DNA of 64,000 nucleotides from Szabonella alba (lineage in GTDB: Bacteria > Pseudomonadota > Alphaproteobacteria > Rhodobacterales > Rhodobacteraceae). This document shows positions 38,926-49,046 of the stretch, piece by piece (the first letter of the stretch is position 1; each line of letters begins with the position of its first letter). The translations under genes were made by a program, and so were the position numbers. The stretch spans positions 62,001 through 126,000 of the forward strand of contig NZ_JAESVN010000006.1 in the NCBI RefSeq assembly GCF_016765775.1, written 5' to 3'. The notes beneath the pieces were generated by a model, which worked only from the letters and a program-made list of their open reading frames with translations, was not told the DNA's origin and ran no database searches.

Positions 38926-40113
38926 TCAGAACGCCCCGCCCATATCCAGCGCATCGGCAAAGCCCTCGGCATCGGCACCCTTGTCGGCGGCGCGCTGATG
39001 CACCGCGTCCAGCGCCCGGACATTCTGCACTTCCAGCCGCTCACACAGATAGGCGGTGATCGGCTGGGTGATGAAGACCAGCGACAGCGCACCAAGGGCG
39101 ACGATCAGCAGCAGATAGGCGACCGCCATCACGACAATGGTCGCGATACCGGGCCCCATGCCATAAGCCGCCATCTGCATCGTTCCGGCAAAGATCGCCG
39201 CAAGCGCCGCAAAACCGACTGCGGCGATCAGGCCGACGATCAGCCCACCAAGGATGAACCGCTTGAGAACCTGCCCCGTCGCAGGGGTCGCGATAAAGCC
39301 GACCTTGCCATCCAGTGTCATATTCGAGGTCATATAGGCCCAGGACTGCACCCCATAGGCGACAAAGCCCACGATCAGCCAGATATAGCCGACCACACCC
39401 AGCACCGCCGCCAGTACGCCCGAATTCAGCACCCCGCCCGCCACTGCGGCCAGAACCAGTATCACGATGGCGATGAAGACATGTTTCATCGCGCCGTATA
39501 GATCCTGCCAGCGGCCGCCCTGTTCAAACCGGGCATCACCGTAATGGCTGCGGTCGGTCATGTATTTGCCCAGCCAGAAGGTCTGGCGCGGCAGCAAGAT
39601 ACCCAGCGTCAGGATCGTGAGGATCCAATGCACGATCGCGCGCCAGACATAGCCGCCTGCGGCATTGTCCATGCCAAAGCGGATGCCGCGGAACCGGGTG
39701 CGGGCCAGCTTGTAGCGCTGCGCGCGATAGGTCGCGAAAAAGAGGAAAGGCACGATGGCAAAGAAGGAAATATAGATCGACAGGATCTGCGCGATCACTT
39801 CCCATTGCGATTGCGGTTCAAGCGAGAACCCCAGGCCGACAAAGGTCAGCAGCAATTGCACGATCCCCAGATAGATCGCCAGAAAGACCACCGCGATCAG
39901 GAATCCGAGAAGTTTCTCCAGCCCGGTGCCGGTATATTCGAAACGGTCGCCGTCAAGGCTGGCCGCAGACCAGACATATTTGCGGATCCGCGTCTTGGCC
40001 CAGAAACGATAGATGCCCAGCGTCACGACCGTCAGAAGACCGGTCTTCATCGCCAGTTTGAAAAGCGCCCCGCGCTCGCCGTCATACCGGACGGTGCCGT
40101 TTCCCTGAGACAT
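38926..40113 (-). CDS. DUF898 (YjgN-like) polytopic membrane protein
   Basis: A 395-residue inner-membrane protein starting at the ATG at 40113 (MSQGNGTVRYDGERGALFKLAMKTGLLTVVTLGIYRFWAKTRIRKY). The segment TVVTLGIYRFWAKTRIRKYVWSA and the later LGILLPRQTFWLGKYMTDRSHYGDARFE are the hallmark DUF898 motifs. About eight hydrophobic segments are present. The function is unknown. It is often found with an M48 peptidase, as here, suggesting a membrane-associated proteolytic pair. Confidence 0.88.
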   Translation of the reverse strand: MSQGNGTVRYDGERGALFKLAMKTGLLTVVTLGIYRFWAKTRIRKYVWSAASLDGDRFEYTGTGLEKLLGFLIAVVFLAIYLGIVQLLLTFVGLGFSLEPQSQWEVIAQILSIYISFFAIVPFLFFATYRAQRYKLARTRFRGIRFGMDNAAGGYVWRAIVHWILTILTLGILLPRQTFWLGKYMTDRSHYGDARFEQGGRWQDLYGAMKHVFIAIVILVLAAVAGGVLNSGVLAAVLGVVGYIWLIVGFVAYGVQSWAYMTSNMTLDGKVGFIATPATGQVLKRFILGGLIVGLIAAVGFAALAAIFAGTMQMAAYGMGPGIATIVVMAVAYLLLIVALGALSLVFITQPITAYLCERLEVQNVRALDAVHQRAADKGADAEGFADALDMGGAF

Positions 40114-40158
40114 TCCGATTATCCCCTTTCGTTCAATCATTGTTGGTACCAAGTCTGT

Positions 40159-42474
40159 TCAGTTAAATTTGTTGTCGCGCGGAAAGCCCCTCGGGGCCAT
40201 CCGCCCGGCAGTCGCACGCTTGGCCAGCCAATCGCCAAGTTCGGTCTCGGTCCGGGTGCGGCCCGCAGGGTCTTTCCAGCTCAGCCCCGATGCAAGGTTG
40301 AAGGTCGTCGCATCCGACAGCCCGCCATCCTTGTATTTCTGCAGCCGGACACCTTTACCTTTCGCCATTTCCGGCAATTCGTCCAGCGGGAAGATCAGCA
40401 CCTTGCGGTTCTCACCCACCACGGCAACATGATCGCCCACCACAGTCTTGCACAGCGCCGCGCGCACGCCGTCGCGCAGCGTCAGCACCTGCTTGCCTGT
40501 GCGGGTCTGGGCCACCACCTCATCCGCCGCCACGACAAAACCGTCGCCTTCGGTCGAGGCGACCAGCAGCCTTTCTCCGGGGCGGTGGATGCGCAGATCG
40601 ACGATCTCGGCCTCATTCGGCAGATCGACCATCAGGCGCACAGGTTCGCCCATGCCGCGCCCGCCGGGCAGATTGGCCCCGATCAGCGTGTAGAAGCGGC
40701 CATTGCTGCCCACGAGCACAATTTTGTCCGTCGTCTCGGCATGGAACAGGAACCGGCCCTCATCACCATCCTTGAACTTCGCCTCGGTATCGAGGGGCAC
40801 ATGGCCCTTCATCGCGCGGATCCAGCCCATTTTCGAACAGATCACCGTGATCGGCTCCCGCTCGATCATCGCCTCGAAGGGCACATCCTCGACCACGCCC
40901 GCCTCGGCGAATGTCGTGCGTCGGCGGCCCTTGTCCCATGAATTGCCAAAGGTCTTCTGCACATCGGCCAGATCGGCACCGATGCGCTTCCATTGCAGGC
41001 GCGGATCGGCCAGGAGGTCATCAAGTGCCGCTCGTTCCTTCATCAGCGCGTCACGCTCGGCGATCAGCTCCATCTCTTCCAGCCGCCGCAAGGACCGCAG
41101 CCGCATGTTCAGGATTGCCTCGGCCTGCACCTCGGTCAGTTCGCCCTCTCCCGCTGGGGGGGAAACATAGTCCTTTTCCGAAGTGGCCCGAACGTGTTTG
41201 CGGCCCCAGTCCTCGGCCATCAGCGCGCGCTTGGGATCGGCGTCATAGCGGATGATGTCGATCACCCGGTCAAGGTTCAGAAAGGCGGTGATGAACCCTT
41301 CCAGAATTTCCAGCCGGTGGTCGATCCTGTCCATCCGGTGCTGGCTGCGCCGAAGCAGCACATCGCGCCGGTGATCGAGAAAGGCGCGCAGAACCTCTTT
41401 CAGGCTGCAAACCTTCGGCGTGCGCCCGTCGATCAGCACATTCATGTTCAGACTGAAACGCACTTCCAGATCGGAATTGCGGAACAGCATTCCCATCAGC
41501 ATATCCGCCTCGACCGTGCGTGCGCGCGGTTCCAGAACGATGCGCAGATCCTCGGCGCTTTCATCGCGCACATCGGCCAGAAGCGGCACCTTCTTGGTCT
41601 GGATGACCTCGGCCAGCTTCTCGATCAGTCTGGATTTCTGCACCTGATAGGGGATTTCCGTGACCACGATCTGCCACTGGCCGCGCCCCAGATCCTCGAC
41701 CTGCCAGCGGGCGCGCAGACGGAAGGCGCCACGCCCGGTGCGGTAAGCCTCAAGGATGCTCGACTGCGGTTCGACGATCACGCCCCCGGTGGGAAAATCC
41801 GGTCCCGGCACCAGCCCGACCAGCGATTCATCGGCGCAATCGGGGTTCTTCAGCAGCAACTGGCAGGCGTCGATCAATTCATGCAGGTTATGCGGCGGAA
41901 TATTCGTGGCCATGCCGACCGCAATGCCGCTGGACCCGTTGGCCAGCAGATGCGGAAAGGCGGCAGGCATCACGACCGGTTCTTCCAGCGTGCCGTCGTA
42001 ATTGGGGCGGAAATCAACCGCGTTTTCCGCCAGCCCTTCCATCAGCCGTTCGGCAATCGCCGTCAGCCGGGCCTCGGTGTAGCGGCTGGCCGCCGGGTTG
42101 TCGCCGTCGATATTGCCGAAATTGCCCTGCCCGTCGACCAACGGGTAGCGCATGTTGAAATCCTGCGCGAGCCGCGCCATCGCGTCGTAGATCGCGGCAT
42201 CGCCATGCGGGTGATAGTTGCCCATCACATCGCCCGAAATCTTGGCCGATTTGCGGAACCCGCTGGTGGGCGACAGCTTCAGCTCCCGCATCGCATACAG
42301 GATACGGCGGTGAACCGGTTTCAACCCGTCCCGCGCATCCGGCAGCGCCCGGTGCATGATCGTGGACAGCGCATAGGTCAGATACCGGTCCCCGATCGCG
42401 CGGCGCAGCGGTTCGGAAACAGTCATCGGTGCGGAATCGGGCCCGATCTTGGGGGTGTCGGCGTCACTTGTCAT
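40159..42474 (-). CDS. parC: DNA topoisomerase IV subunit A
   Basis: Decatenating type II topoisomerase subunit. The ATG at 42474 ([36 protein letters not shown]) gives 771 residues, the alphaproteobacterial size. The upstream in-frame extension is rejected because it opposes the SH3 gene. The catalytic tyrosine is in ASRYTEARL (Tyr132). The quinolone-determining region reads [12 protein letters not shown], with alanine where Escherichia coli ParC has Ser80 and aspartate at the Glu84 position. The C-terminal beta-pinwheel is shortened. Confidence 0.95.
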   Translation of the reverse strand: MTSDADTPKIGPDSAPMTVSEPLRRAIGDRYLTYALSTIMHRALPDARDGLKPVHRRILYAMRELKLSPTSGFRKSAKISGDVMGNYHPHGDAAIYDAMARLAQDFNMRYPLVDGQGNFGNIDGDNPAASRYTEARLTAIAERLMEGLAENAVDFRPNYDGTLEEPVVMPAAFPHLLANGSSGIAVGMATNIPPHNLHELIDACQLLLKNPDCADESLVGLVPGPDFPTGGVIVEPQSSILEAYRTGRGAFRLRARWQVEDLGRGQWQIVVTEIPYQVQKSRLIEKLAEVIQTKKVPLLADVRDESAEDLRIVLEPRARTVEADMLMGMLFRNSDLEVRFSLNMNVLIDGRTPKVCSLKEVLRAFLDHRRDVLLRRSQHRMDRIDHRLEILEGFITAFLNLDRVIDIIRYDADPKRALMAEDWGRKHVRATSEKDYVSPPAGEGELTEVQAEAILNMRLRSLRRLEEMELIAERDALMKERAALDDLLADPRLQWKRIGADLADVQKTFGNSWDKGRRRTTFAEAGVVEDVPFEAMIEREPITVICSKMGWIRAMKGHVPLDTEAKFKDGDEGRFLFHAETTDKIVLVGSNGRFYTLIGANLPGGRGMGEPVRLMVDLPNEAEIVDLRIHRPGERLLVASTEGDGFVVAADEVVAQTRTGKQVLTLRDGVRAALCKTVVGDHVAVVGENRKVLIFPLDELPEMAKGKGVRLQKYKDGGLSDATTFNLASGLSWKDPAGRTRTETELGDWLAKRATAGRMAPRGFPRDNKFN

Positions 42475-42637
42475 GGATGTTGTGTAATCGCGCCGCGTCA
42501 GCCGGTCCAGCCGGAATTGTGGAAGCGGCGCGCGGGGATGATTGTTTCGGCGCGGCGGGCGATTGTGCGGTTTTTTCGGGGAACGAATCCGGCGATAAGG
42601 CATTATCCAAGTCATATCCCTCTGAGTCGGTGCCAAA

Positions 42638-43249
42638 ATGATCCGTCTGCTGCTTCTGCTCTCCGCCACCATGTTCGTGACGATGCTGATCGGTGGACAG
42701 GATCGCGGCCAGATGCGGCAAGGCCTGATCGCCGCGGCCGAATCCGAACTGCCGTTACCCGCCGATCCCGTGCAGCAGGCTCCCGCAGCCCAGACTCCCG
42801 CAACACAGACGATGGTCGAAACACCCATCGCGCCCCCTGCCGATCCGCAGACAGCGCCGGTCACGCTGGCATCCCTTACCCCGCTTTCGCCTGCCCTTCC
42901 GGCGCAGGACGGGTCGGCAGTGGCCCAGCCGGCGCTGTATCTGAGTGCCGAAACCCCGGCGCCGGTGGCCGACCAGATAACTTTGGCCGAGCCTGTTTCG
43001 ACGCCCGAACCCGTTACAGAAGCCGAACCCGAATTCCTGCCGCTGCTTTACGTCAACAGTGCCGCGATCAATGTCCGGCAGGGTCCGTCAACCGACCATG
43101 CGGTGATCGGACGCCTGACCCGGAATGAGTCCGTTCTGGTGGTGGAACCGGAATTTGCAGGCTGGGTGCGCATCCGCATCGAAGGCGACGGGGTCGAGGG
43201 GTTTGTCGCCGCCCGCCTGATGACCGAACAGGATCCGGCCGGAAACTGA
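42638..43249 (+). CDS. Secreted or anchored SH3-domain protein
   Basis: A 203-residue protein. An N-terminal hydrophobic segment ([20 protein letters not shown]) serves as signal or anchor. A Pro/Ala/Thr-rich linker runs from about 40 to 130. A C-terminal bacterial SH3 domain ([41 protein letters not shown], about 143-183) follows. Such domains bind cell-wall peptides. The role is unknown. It is divergent from parC with a 163-bp gap. Confidence 0.8.
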   Translation: MIRLLLLLSATMFVTMLIGGQDRGQMRQGLIAAAESELPLPADPVQQAPAAQTPATQTMVETPIAPPADPQTAPVTLASLTPLSPALPAQDGSAVAQPALYLSAETPAPVADQITLAEPVSTPEPVTEAEPEFLPLLYVNSAAINVRQGPSTDHAVIGRLTRNESVLVVEPEFAGWVRIRIEGDGVEGFVAARLMTEQDPAGN

Positions 43250-43364
43250 CCGCAACACCCGCTTTCCCCTGACGGCTTTCCCCTGCCCCCTTTCAGCGGA
43301 CCGTCTTTGACCATAAGCCTTGCAGCACAGGCCTTTCGGGGACGCGCAGGGCAAGGGGTGTGGC

Positions 43365-44198
43365 ATGGACGAACGGCGCAGCATTCTGATCACCGGTTGT
43401 TCTTCGGGCATCGGGCTGAATGCCGCGCGAACTCTGCAGGCCCGGGGCTGGCGGGTCTTTGCGACTTGTCGCGACATTGCGGATTGCGCGCGCCTGCAGG
43501 GCGAAGGTCTGGAAAGCCTGCCGCTGGATATCGCATCAGAGGACAGCATCACGGCAGCGATGGACGAGATCCTGACCCGCACCGGCGGGCGGCTGGATGC
43601 GCTGTTCAACAATGCTGCCTATGCCTGCCCGGGCGCGGTCGAGGATCTTCCGCGCGGCGCGCTGCGCGAAATTTTCGAGACCAATCTTTTCGGCACCCAT
43701 GACCTGACCCGCCGGGTGATCCCGGTGATGCGCGCACAGGGCCATGGCCGGATCGTCAACAATTCCTCGGTTCTGGGGCTGGTGGGGATGCGCTGGCGCG
43801 GCGCCTATGTCTCTACGAAGTTCGCGCTGGAGGGCCTGAGCGATGTGCTGCGGATCGAGATGCGCGATACCCCGGTCAGGATCATCCTGATCGAGCCCGG
43901 TCCGATCCCGACCAAGATCCGGCAAAACTCGGTGCCGCATTTCGAACGCTGGATCGACTGGCGCGCCTCGGCCCGCCGCAGCCAGTATGAGGACAGCCTG
44001 CTGGCGCGGCTGTATGGCCCGGCCAGACCCGACCGCTGGGAAATGCCCTGTTCCGCCGTCACCGCGAAACTGATCCATGCGATTGAAAGCCCCCGCCCCC
44101 GGGCGCGCTATTTCGTCACCCATCCGACGCATCTGATGAATATCGCGCGGCGCATCCTGCCGACCCGCGCGCTGGACTGGCTGATTGCCAAGGTCTGA
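43365..44198 (+). CDS. Short-chain dehydrogenase/reductase
   Basis: A 277-residue NAD(P)-dependent oxidoreductase of the classical SDR family. It has the nucleotide-binding TGCSSGIG at 10-17, NNAAYACPG near 85 and the catalytic YVSTK (Tyr-x3-Lys). The start at 43365 has AAGGGG upstream. An earlier in-frame start lacks a site. The C-terminal RARYFVTHPTHLMNIARRILPTRALDWL is seen in SDRs annotated as fatty-acyl or steroid reductases, but the substrate cannot be deduced. Confidence 0.88.
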   Translation: MDERRSILITGCSSGIGLNAARTLQARGWRVFATCRDIADCARLQGEGLESLPLDIASEDSITAAMDEILTRTGGRLDALFNNAAYACPGAVEDLPRGALREIFETNLFGTHDLTRRVIPVMRAQGHGRIVNNSSVLGLVGMRWRGAYVSTKFALEGLSDVLRIEMRDTPVRIILIEPGPIPTKIRQNSVPHFERWIDWRASARRSQYEDSLLARLYGPARPDRWEMPCSAVTAKLIHAIESPRPRARYFVTHPTHLMNIARRILPTRALDWLIAKV

Positions 44199-44313
44199 CC
44201 ATTACCCCCCACTCTTTCCGCGCGAATTGCCGCAAGCGCGCCTTTCGGGCAAGATTGCCCTTCGCCTTTTGTCCCGAACCGCCTAGATGCAGGGGATCAG
44301 CAAAGGACAGCCC

Positions 44314-44517
44314 ATGCTCAGCGATCCGCTTTTCATCGTCGCCGCCATTGCCTGCCTCGGCGTTCTGGTCATCCTGATGATCGGCATCGGCGGCTTTGCC
44401 CGGGGGGGCGATTTCAACCGCAAACATGCCAACCGCTTGATGCGCTGGCGCATTTATGCACAGTTCGGGGCGGTCGTGCTGATCCTGATCTTCGTGCTGG
44501 TCAGGCGCATGGCGTAA
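44314..44517 (+). CDS. HIG1-domain twin-transmembrane small protein
   Basis: A 67-residue inner-membrane protein from the ATG at 44314 (AAAGGA upstream). Two membrane helices (about 6-25 and 45-64) flank the conserved loop GGDFNRKHANRLMRWRIYAQFG, the HIG1 signature. In mitochondria HIG1 proteins assist respiratory supercomplexes, and in Rhodobacteraceae related proteins have been linked to cytochrome oxidase. It precedes the cobalamin adenosyltransferase by 16 bp, so the two are probably co-transcribed. Confidence 0.82.
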   Translation: MLSDPLFIVAAIACLGVLVILMIGIGGFARGGDFNRKHANRLMRWRIYAQFGAVVLILIFVLVRRMA

Positions 44518-44533
44518 CCAGCCGGAGGGAACC

Positions 44534-45130
44534 ATGGTCGTCCTGTCGAAAATCTACACGAAAACCGGTGATGGCGGGCAGACCGCCCTTGGCAATGGCG
44601 ACCGGGTCGCGAAACACTCCGCCCGGGTCAGCGCCTATGGCACCGTGGATGAGACCAATGCCACCGTCGGCCTTTGCCGTCTTCATGCGGCGGGGGGAGA
44701 ACTGGACGCGGCCCTTCAGCGGATCTCGAACGATCTGTTCGATCTGGGTGCCGATCTTTGCACCCCTGACCGCGACAAGGATGCCGAAGCCCCCTATCCG
44801 CGCCTGCGCATGATTGCGGCACAGGTCGAACGGCTTGAGACGGAAATCGACGCGATGAACAGCCGCCTGACGCCGCTGCGCAGCTTCATCCTGCCCGGCG
44901 GCAGCGCGCTGGCCGCCCATCTGCATCTGGCCCGCACCGTCTGTCGCCGGGCAGAACGGCTGACCGTGGATCTGGCCGTGCAAGAGGATGTGAACCCCGA
45001 AGCGGTGAAATACCTCAACCGTCTTTCCGACTGGTTCTTCGTCGCAGGCCGCATCGCGAATGAGGACGGGGCAAAGGATGTTCTCTGGGTGCCCGGCCTG
45101 ACGCGCCCGCCCAAGCCGGGCAGCACCTGA
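44534..45130 (+). CDS. pduO: ATP:cob(I)alamin adenosyltransferase, PduO type
   Basis: Makes adenosylcobalamin from cob(I)alamin and ATP. It has 198 residues. The N-terminal ATP-binding TKTGDGGQTALGNGDRVAKHS, the central YGTVDETNATVG and the C-terminal NPEAVKYLNRLSDWFFVAGR with conserved Arg/Asn/Asp are all present. GGAGGG is at a good distance from the ATG. Adenosylcobalamin would serve methylmalonyl- and ethylmalonyl-CoA mutases, which fits the presence of mcd and the adjacent etf genes. Confidence 0.93.
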   Translation: MVVLSKIYTKTGDGGQTALGNGDRVAKHSARVSAYGTVDETNATVGLCRLHAAGGELDAALQRISNDLFDLGADLCTPDRDKDAEAPYPRLRMIAAQVERLETEIDAMNSRLTPLRSFILPGGSALAAHLHLARTVCRRAERLTVDLAVQEDVNPEAVKYLNRLSDWFFVAGRIANEDGAKDVLWVPGLTRPPKPGST

Positions 45131-45298
45131 ACCGAATCCCGAACCGGCCCCGGCGCATTGCGTCATGGCCCGAAACGCGACGTCCCGTCGCCCGGACCGG
45201 TCGGTTTTGATCTGTATTCCCCCGCCCCGACAGGCTAACACAGGCGCAATCGCTTGGACCGGCCCTGTCCGGGGGCTGCTGAATGGGAGAATTGCGCG

Positions 45299-46060
45299 AT
45301 GAAGGTTTTGGTGCCTGTCAAACGTGTGATCGACTACAACGTGAAGGTGCGCGTGAAGGCGGACGGAAGCGGCGTCGATCTGGCGAATGTCAAGATGTCG
45401 ATGAACCCGTTCGACGAGATTGCCGTCGAAGAGGCGATCCGTCTGAAGGAAAAGGGGCTGGCCGAGGAAATCGTCGTTGTCTCGATCGGCGTGAAGCAGG
45501 CGCAGGAAACGCTGCGCACAGCGCTGGCCATGGGGGCCGACCGCGCCATCCTGATCGTGGCCGCCGATGACGTGCATACCGATATCGAGCCGCTGGCCGT
45601 GGCAAAACTGCTGGCCGCCGTCGTGAAGGAAGAGGCCCCGGGCCTTGTTCTGGCCGGGAAACAGGCCATCGACAATGACATGAACGCGACCGGCCAGATG
45701 CTGGCCGCCTTGCTGGGCTGGAGCCAGGCAACCTTTGCCTCGTCGCTGGACATCGCGGGCGACAAAGCCCGCGTCACGCGGGAGGTGGATGGCGGTCTGC
45801 AGACCATCGAGGTTGCCATGCCGACCGTCGTGACGGTTGATCTGCGCCTGAACGAGCCGCGCTATGCCAGCCTGCCCAATATCATGAAGGCCAAGAAAAA
45901 GCCGCTGGAGGAAAAGACCGCCGCCGATTACGGCGTCGATGTCACCCCGCGCCTTACGGTCGTGAAAACCACCGAACCGGCGGGCCGCAAGGCCGGTGTG
46001 AAGGTCGGTTCGGTCGATGAGCTGATCGCGAAACTGAAAGACGAAGCGGGGGTGATCTGA
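45299..46060 (+). CDS. etfB: Electron transfer flavoprotein, beta subunit
   Basis: ETF takes electrons from acyl-CoA dehydrogenases to ETF:ubiquinone oxidoreductase. It has 253 residues from the ATG at 45299 ([23 protein letters not shown]). [21 protein letters not shown] is near 35-55, and the AMP-binding and recognition-loop region [21 protein letters not shown] is near 183-203. The TGA overlaps the etfA ATG by one base. Confidence 0.97.
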   Translation: MKVLVPVKRVIDYNVKVRVKADGSGVDLANVKMSMNPFDEIAVEEAIRLKEKGLAEEIVVVSIGVKQAQETLRTALAMGADRAILIVAADDVHTDIEPLAVAKLLAAVVKEEAPGLVLAGKQAIDNDMNATGQMLAALLGWSQATFASSLDIAGDKARVTREVDGGLQTIEVAMPTVVTVDLRLNEPRYASLPNIMKAKKKPLEEKTAADYGVDVTPRLTVVKTTEPAGRKAGVKVGSVDELIAKLKDEAGVI

Positions 46061-46986
46061 TGGCTGTTCTTCTTCTGGGTGAGGTCACCGACGGCGCGCT
46101 GAACATGGATGCGACCGCCAAGACCGTTTCGGCCGTCAAGGCATTGGGTCCGGTGACGGTGCTCTGCGCCGGGGCCAAGGCCGCCGATGCCGCCGCTGCG
46201 GCTGCCGGGATAGAAGGTGTCGCCAAGGTGCTGTGCGCCGAGGATGCATCGCTGGGCCACCGTCTGGCCGAACCGACCGCCGCATTGATCGTCGGGCTGG
46301 CCGGGGACTATTCCCATATCGCCGCGCCCGCGACGACCGATGCCAAGAACGTGCTGCCGCGCGTGGCGGCGCTGCTGGATGTGATGGTGATCTCGGATGT
46401 CTCGGGTATCGTCGATGCCGAAACCTTTGAGCGTCCGATCTATGCCGGCAATGCGATCCAGACCCTGCGCTCGGTTGACAAGATCAAGGTATTTTCGGTG
46501 CGCACGGCCAGCTATGAGGCCGCCGCGCAGGGCGGTTCGGCCCCGGTCGAGACGGTTGCCGCCGCAGGGGGCTCGGATCTGTCGAACTGGGTCGAGGACA
46601 AGGTCGCGGCTTCGGACCGGCCCGAACTCACCTCGGCGGGGATCGTGGTATCGGGCGGGCGTGGCGTCGGCTCCGAGGCTGATTTCGCGCTGATCGAGAA
46701 ACTGGCCGACAAGCTGGGTGCCGCAGTCGGCGCATCCCGCGCGGCGGTCGATTCGGGCTATGCGCCGAATGACTGGCAGGTGGGCCAGACAGGCAAGGTC
46801 GTCGCCCCCGATCTGTATGTTGCGGTCGGCATTTCGGGTGCGATCCAGCATCTGGCCGGCATGAAGGACAGCAAGGTCATCGTCGCGATCAACAAGGATG
46901 AAGAGGCCCCGATCTTTCAGGTGGCCGATTACGGGCTGGTCGCGGATCTGTTCACCGCAGTGCCGGAACTGATCGAGAAACTCTGA
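46060..46986 (+). CDS. etfA: Electron transfer flavoprotein, alpha subunit
   Basis: It carries the FAD of the ETF heterodimer. It has 308 residues. The C-terminal FAD domain shows [12 protein letters not shown] (about 197-208), [49 protein letters not shown] and the closing [22 protein letters not shown]. It is translationally coupled to etfB and followed by a terminator at 47052-47078. Likely electron donors encoded nearby include the mcd product. Confidence 0.97.
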   Translation: MAVLLLGEVTDGALNMDATAKTVSAVKALGPVTVLCAGAKAADAAAAAAGIEGVAKVLCAEDASLGHRLAEPTAALIVGLAGDYSHIAAPATTDAKNVLPRVAALLDVMVISDVSGIVDAETFERPIYAGNAIQTLRSVDKIKVFSVRTASYEAAAQGGSAPVETVAAAGGSDLSNWVEDKVAASDRPELTSAGIVVSGGRGVGSEADFALIEKLADKLGAAVGASRAAVDSGYAPNDWQVGQTGKVVAPDLYVAVGISGAIQHLAGMKDSKVIVAINKDEEAPIFQVADYGLVADLFTAVPELIEKL

Positions 46987-47051
46987 CCCGCACCGGGGGC
47001 TGTTTGCCCCGGGCCTTTGCCGCGACCTGCGGGAATGTTTCAATGCTGACG

Positions 47052-47078
47052 AAAGGGGCACCGGCAAGGTGCCCCTTT
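47052..47078. terminator. Bidirectional terminator between etfA and the DUF6473-like gene
   Basis: AAAGGGGCACC pairs with GGTGCCCCTTT around GGCAA. The plus strand continues TTTGCGTTTTAG. On the minus strand the stem end gives CCTTTCGTC. It lies between two converging genes, serving etfBA best. Confidence 0.75.
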
Positions 47079-47084
47079 TGCGTT

Positions 47085-47924
47085 TTAGCCAAGGATCCGG
47101 GTGACGACCGGGATCAGCGCCTCGGCGACCTCTCGATGGGCAAGCGTGCCGGGCACTTCCTCGGCTGCAGGACGCTCAAGCCCCGAGAAATAGAGGTTTT
47201 CCACGCCTTCGCGGCGGGCAGCCTCGGAATAGACCACCTGCAGACCATTGCGCGCGGCGGGCCCGAGGGCGGCCAGCATCGCAGCATCGACCAGCAGTGG
47301 ATCGCGGGCCAGATCAAGCGGCGCATCTTGTGGGCCGGGCGCATGTCCGGCCATCCAGAGCAGCAGAACCGGGCCGGGAAGGCGGTCCAGCAGGGCCTGC
47401 ATCCGGACAATCCATGCTGCCCGCAGTTCCGTCACCACAAGGTCGAACCGGTCAACCGAGACATCGTGAAGCCGGTGCAGCATATGGCGCGTGAAATGGA
47501 ACTCGGTGAAATCCACCTCCCGATACAGCGTGCGCAGCCATGGTGAGGCGCGCAGGAACCGGTCATTGCGGCGCGGATGAACGTCATAAAACCGGTTGCT
47601 CAGATTGGCCGCACCGGTGATCTGCAGGATGGTCAGCCCCGCCTGCGCGGCAAGGTCCAGCACCGTGGCATCCTGCAGAAAGACATCGGGACCGGCATTC
47701 AGGCAGCCCAGATTGACGACATGCCGCCCGGTCTTATGTTCCAGAATCGCCGGAAAGGGACTGGCGACGAATTTGCCATAGGTCTCGGTCCCGCCCAGAA
47801 CCGCGACATAGGGCGCGGCGAGCGCCCGTTTCGGCCCCCGGAAGATCAGCCGCGACCCTCCATAGGAACACGGAAAATAGTCAAGCGCCGACGCGCCCGC
47901 AAATGCGAAAGCCATTGCACCCAC
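47085..47924 (-). CDS. DUF6473-like protein of unknown function
   Basis: A 279-residue soluble protein. It starts with an aromatic-rich segment (ALDYFPCSYGGSRLIFRGPKR), followed by YVAVLGGTETYGKFVASPFPAILE and VVNLGCLNAGPDVFLQD. I associate these features with the Rhodobacterales family DUF6473. GGTETYGKF and LGCLNAGPD resemble the loops of SGNH-like hydrolase folds, but a catalytic triad is not evident. It converges on etfA. There is no operon partner. The family label is from memory. Confidence 0.7.
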   Translation of the reverse strand: MGAMAFAFAGASALDYFPCSYGGSRLIFRGPKRALAAPYVAVLGGTETYGKFVASPFPAILEHKTGRHVVNLGCLNAGPDVFLQDATVLDLAAQAGLTILQITGAANLSNRFYDVHPRRNDRFLRASPWLRTLYREVDFTEFHFTRHMLHRLHDVSVDRFDLVVTELRAAWIVRMQALLDRLPGPVLLLWMAGHAPGPQDAPLDLARDPLLVDAAMLAALGPAARNGLQVVYSEAARREGVENLYFSGLERPAAEEVPGTLAHREVAEALIPVVTRILG

Positions 47925-48115
47925 CCGTTTTCAGAACACCCGGTGACCAGTTTCTGCCGCAAGCCTTTCCAAACCGCTAAATTCTGGATTGGATTTGAAT
48001 TCTATACACTTGCCGCCATTCCGCCCGGATCCTGTCGCACTGGCCTTGCACCGCGCCCCCCGCCGGGCCTATGGTTTGGCCGGAACGCGCATCAGGGCGC
48101 CAGTGGAGCAGAAGC

Positions 48116-48991
48116 ATGGAAATCAGGTCGGTCGGCATTGTCGGGGCGGGACAGATGGGAAGTGGCATCGCCCATGTCTTTGCTCAGGCCGGCTATGACG
48201 TGCTGCTGAATGACATCAATGCCGAAGGGCTGGAAAAATCGGTCGGGCTGATTGCACGCAACATGGACCGGCAGGTCCAGCGCGAAAAGATCACCGCAGC
48301 GGAACGCGATGCCGCCATGGCGCGCATCCGCACGACCCTTGCCCTGCCAGAACTGGGTGCCAGCGATCTTGTCATCGAGGCCGCGACCGAGAATGAGGCG
48401 GTCAAGCACAAGATCTTTGCCGAACTGCTGCCGCATCTGCGGCCCGAGACGATCCTGACCTCGAACACCTCGTCGATCTCGATCACACGGCTGGCCTCTC
48501 GCACCGACAGGCCCGAAAAATTCATGGGCTTCCATTTCATGAACCCGGTGCCGGTGATGCAACTGGTCGAACTGATCCGGGGCATCGCGACCGATGCGGA
48601 AACCTATGACAGCCTGCTGGCGGTCGTCGGCAAGCTGGGCAAGACCGCCGCCAGCGCCGAGGATTTTCCCGCCTTCATCGTCAACCGTATCCTGATGCCG
48701 ATGATCAATGAAGCCGTCTATACGCTGTATGAGGGCGTTGGATCGGTGAAATCCATCGACGAGTCGCTGAAACTGGGTGCCAATCACCCGATGGGTCCGC
48801 TTGAACTGGCCGATTTCATCGGGCTGGACACCTGCCTTGCAATCATGAATGTGCTGCATGACGGGCTGGCGGATACGAAGTACCGCCCCTGCCCGCTGCT
48901 GACCAAATATGTCGAGGCGGGCTGGCTGGGCCGCAAGACGCAGCGCGGTTTCTATGACTATCGCGGCGAGGTTCCGGTTCCGACGCGCTGA
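48116..48991 (+). CDS. hbd: 3-hydroxybutyryl-CoA dehydrogenase
   Basis: NAD(P)-dependent oxidation of 3-hydroxyacyl-CoA, acting on the C4 intermediate in acetyl-CoA assimilation or polyhydroxybutyrate metabolism. It has 291 residues from the ATG at 48116. The Rossmann motif GIVGAGQMGSGIAHVFA is near 7-23, SNTSSISIT near 118-126, and the catalytic-histidine segment FMGFHFMNPVPVMQLVE near 137-153. The C-terminal ends in TQRGFYDYRG. It lies downstream of etfBA in the same direction but separated by the opposing DUF6473-like gene. Confidence 0.93.
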   Translation: MEIRSVGIVGAGQMGSGIAHVFAQAGYDVLLNDINAEGLEKSVGLIARNMDRQVQREKITAAERDAAMARIRTTLALPELGASDLVIEAATENEAVKHKIFAELLPHLRPETILTSNTSSISITRLASRTDRPEKFMGFHFMNPVPVMQLVELIRGIATDAETYDSLLAVVGKLGKTAASAEDFPAFIVNRILMPMINEAVYTLYEGVGSVKSIDESLKLGANHPMGPLELADFIGLDTCLAIMNVLHDGLADTKYRPCPLLTKYVEAGWLGRKTQRGFYDYRGEVPVPTR

Positions 48992-49046
48992 ACGGTTCCG
49001 ACGCGGGACCGGATCGCGTCACGGGGCTGGCGCCGGAGAGGCGGCG

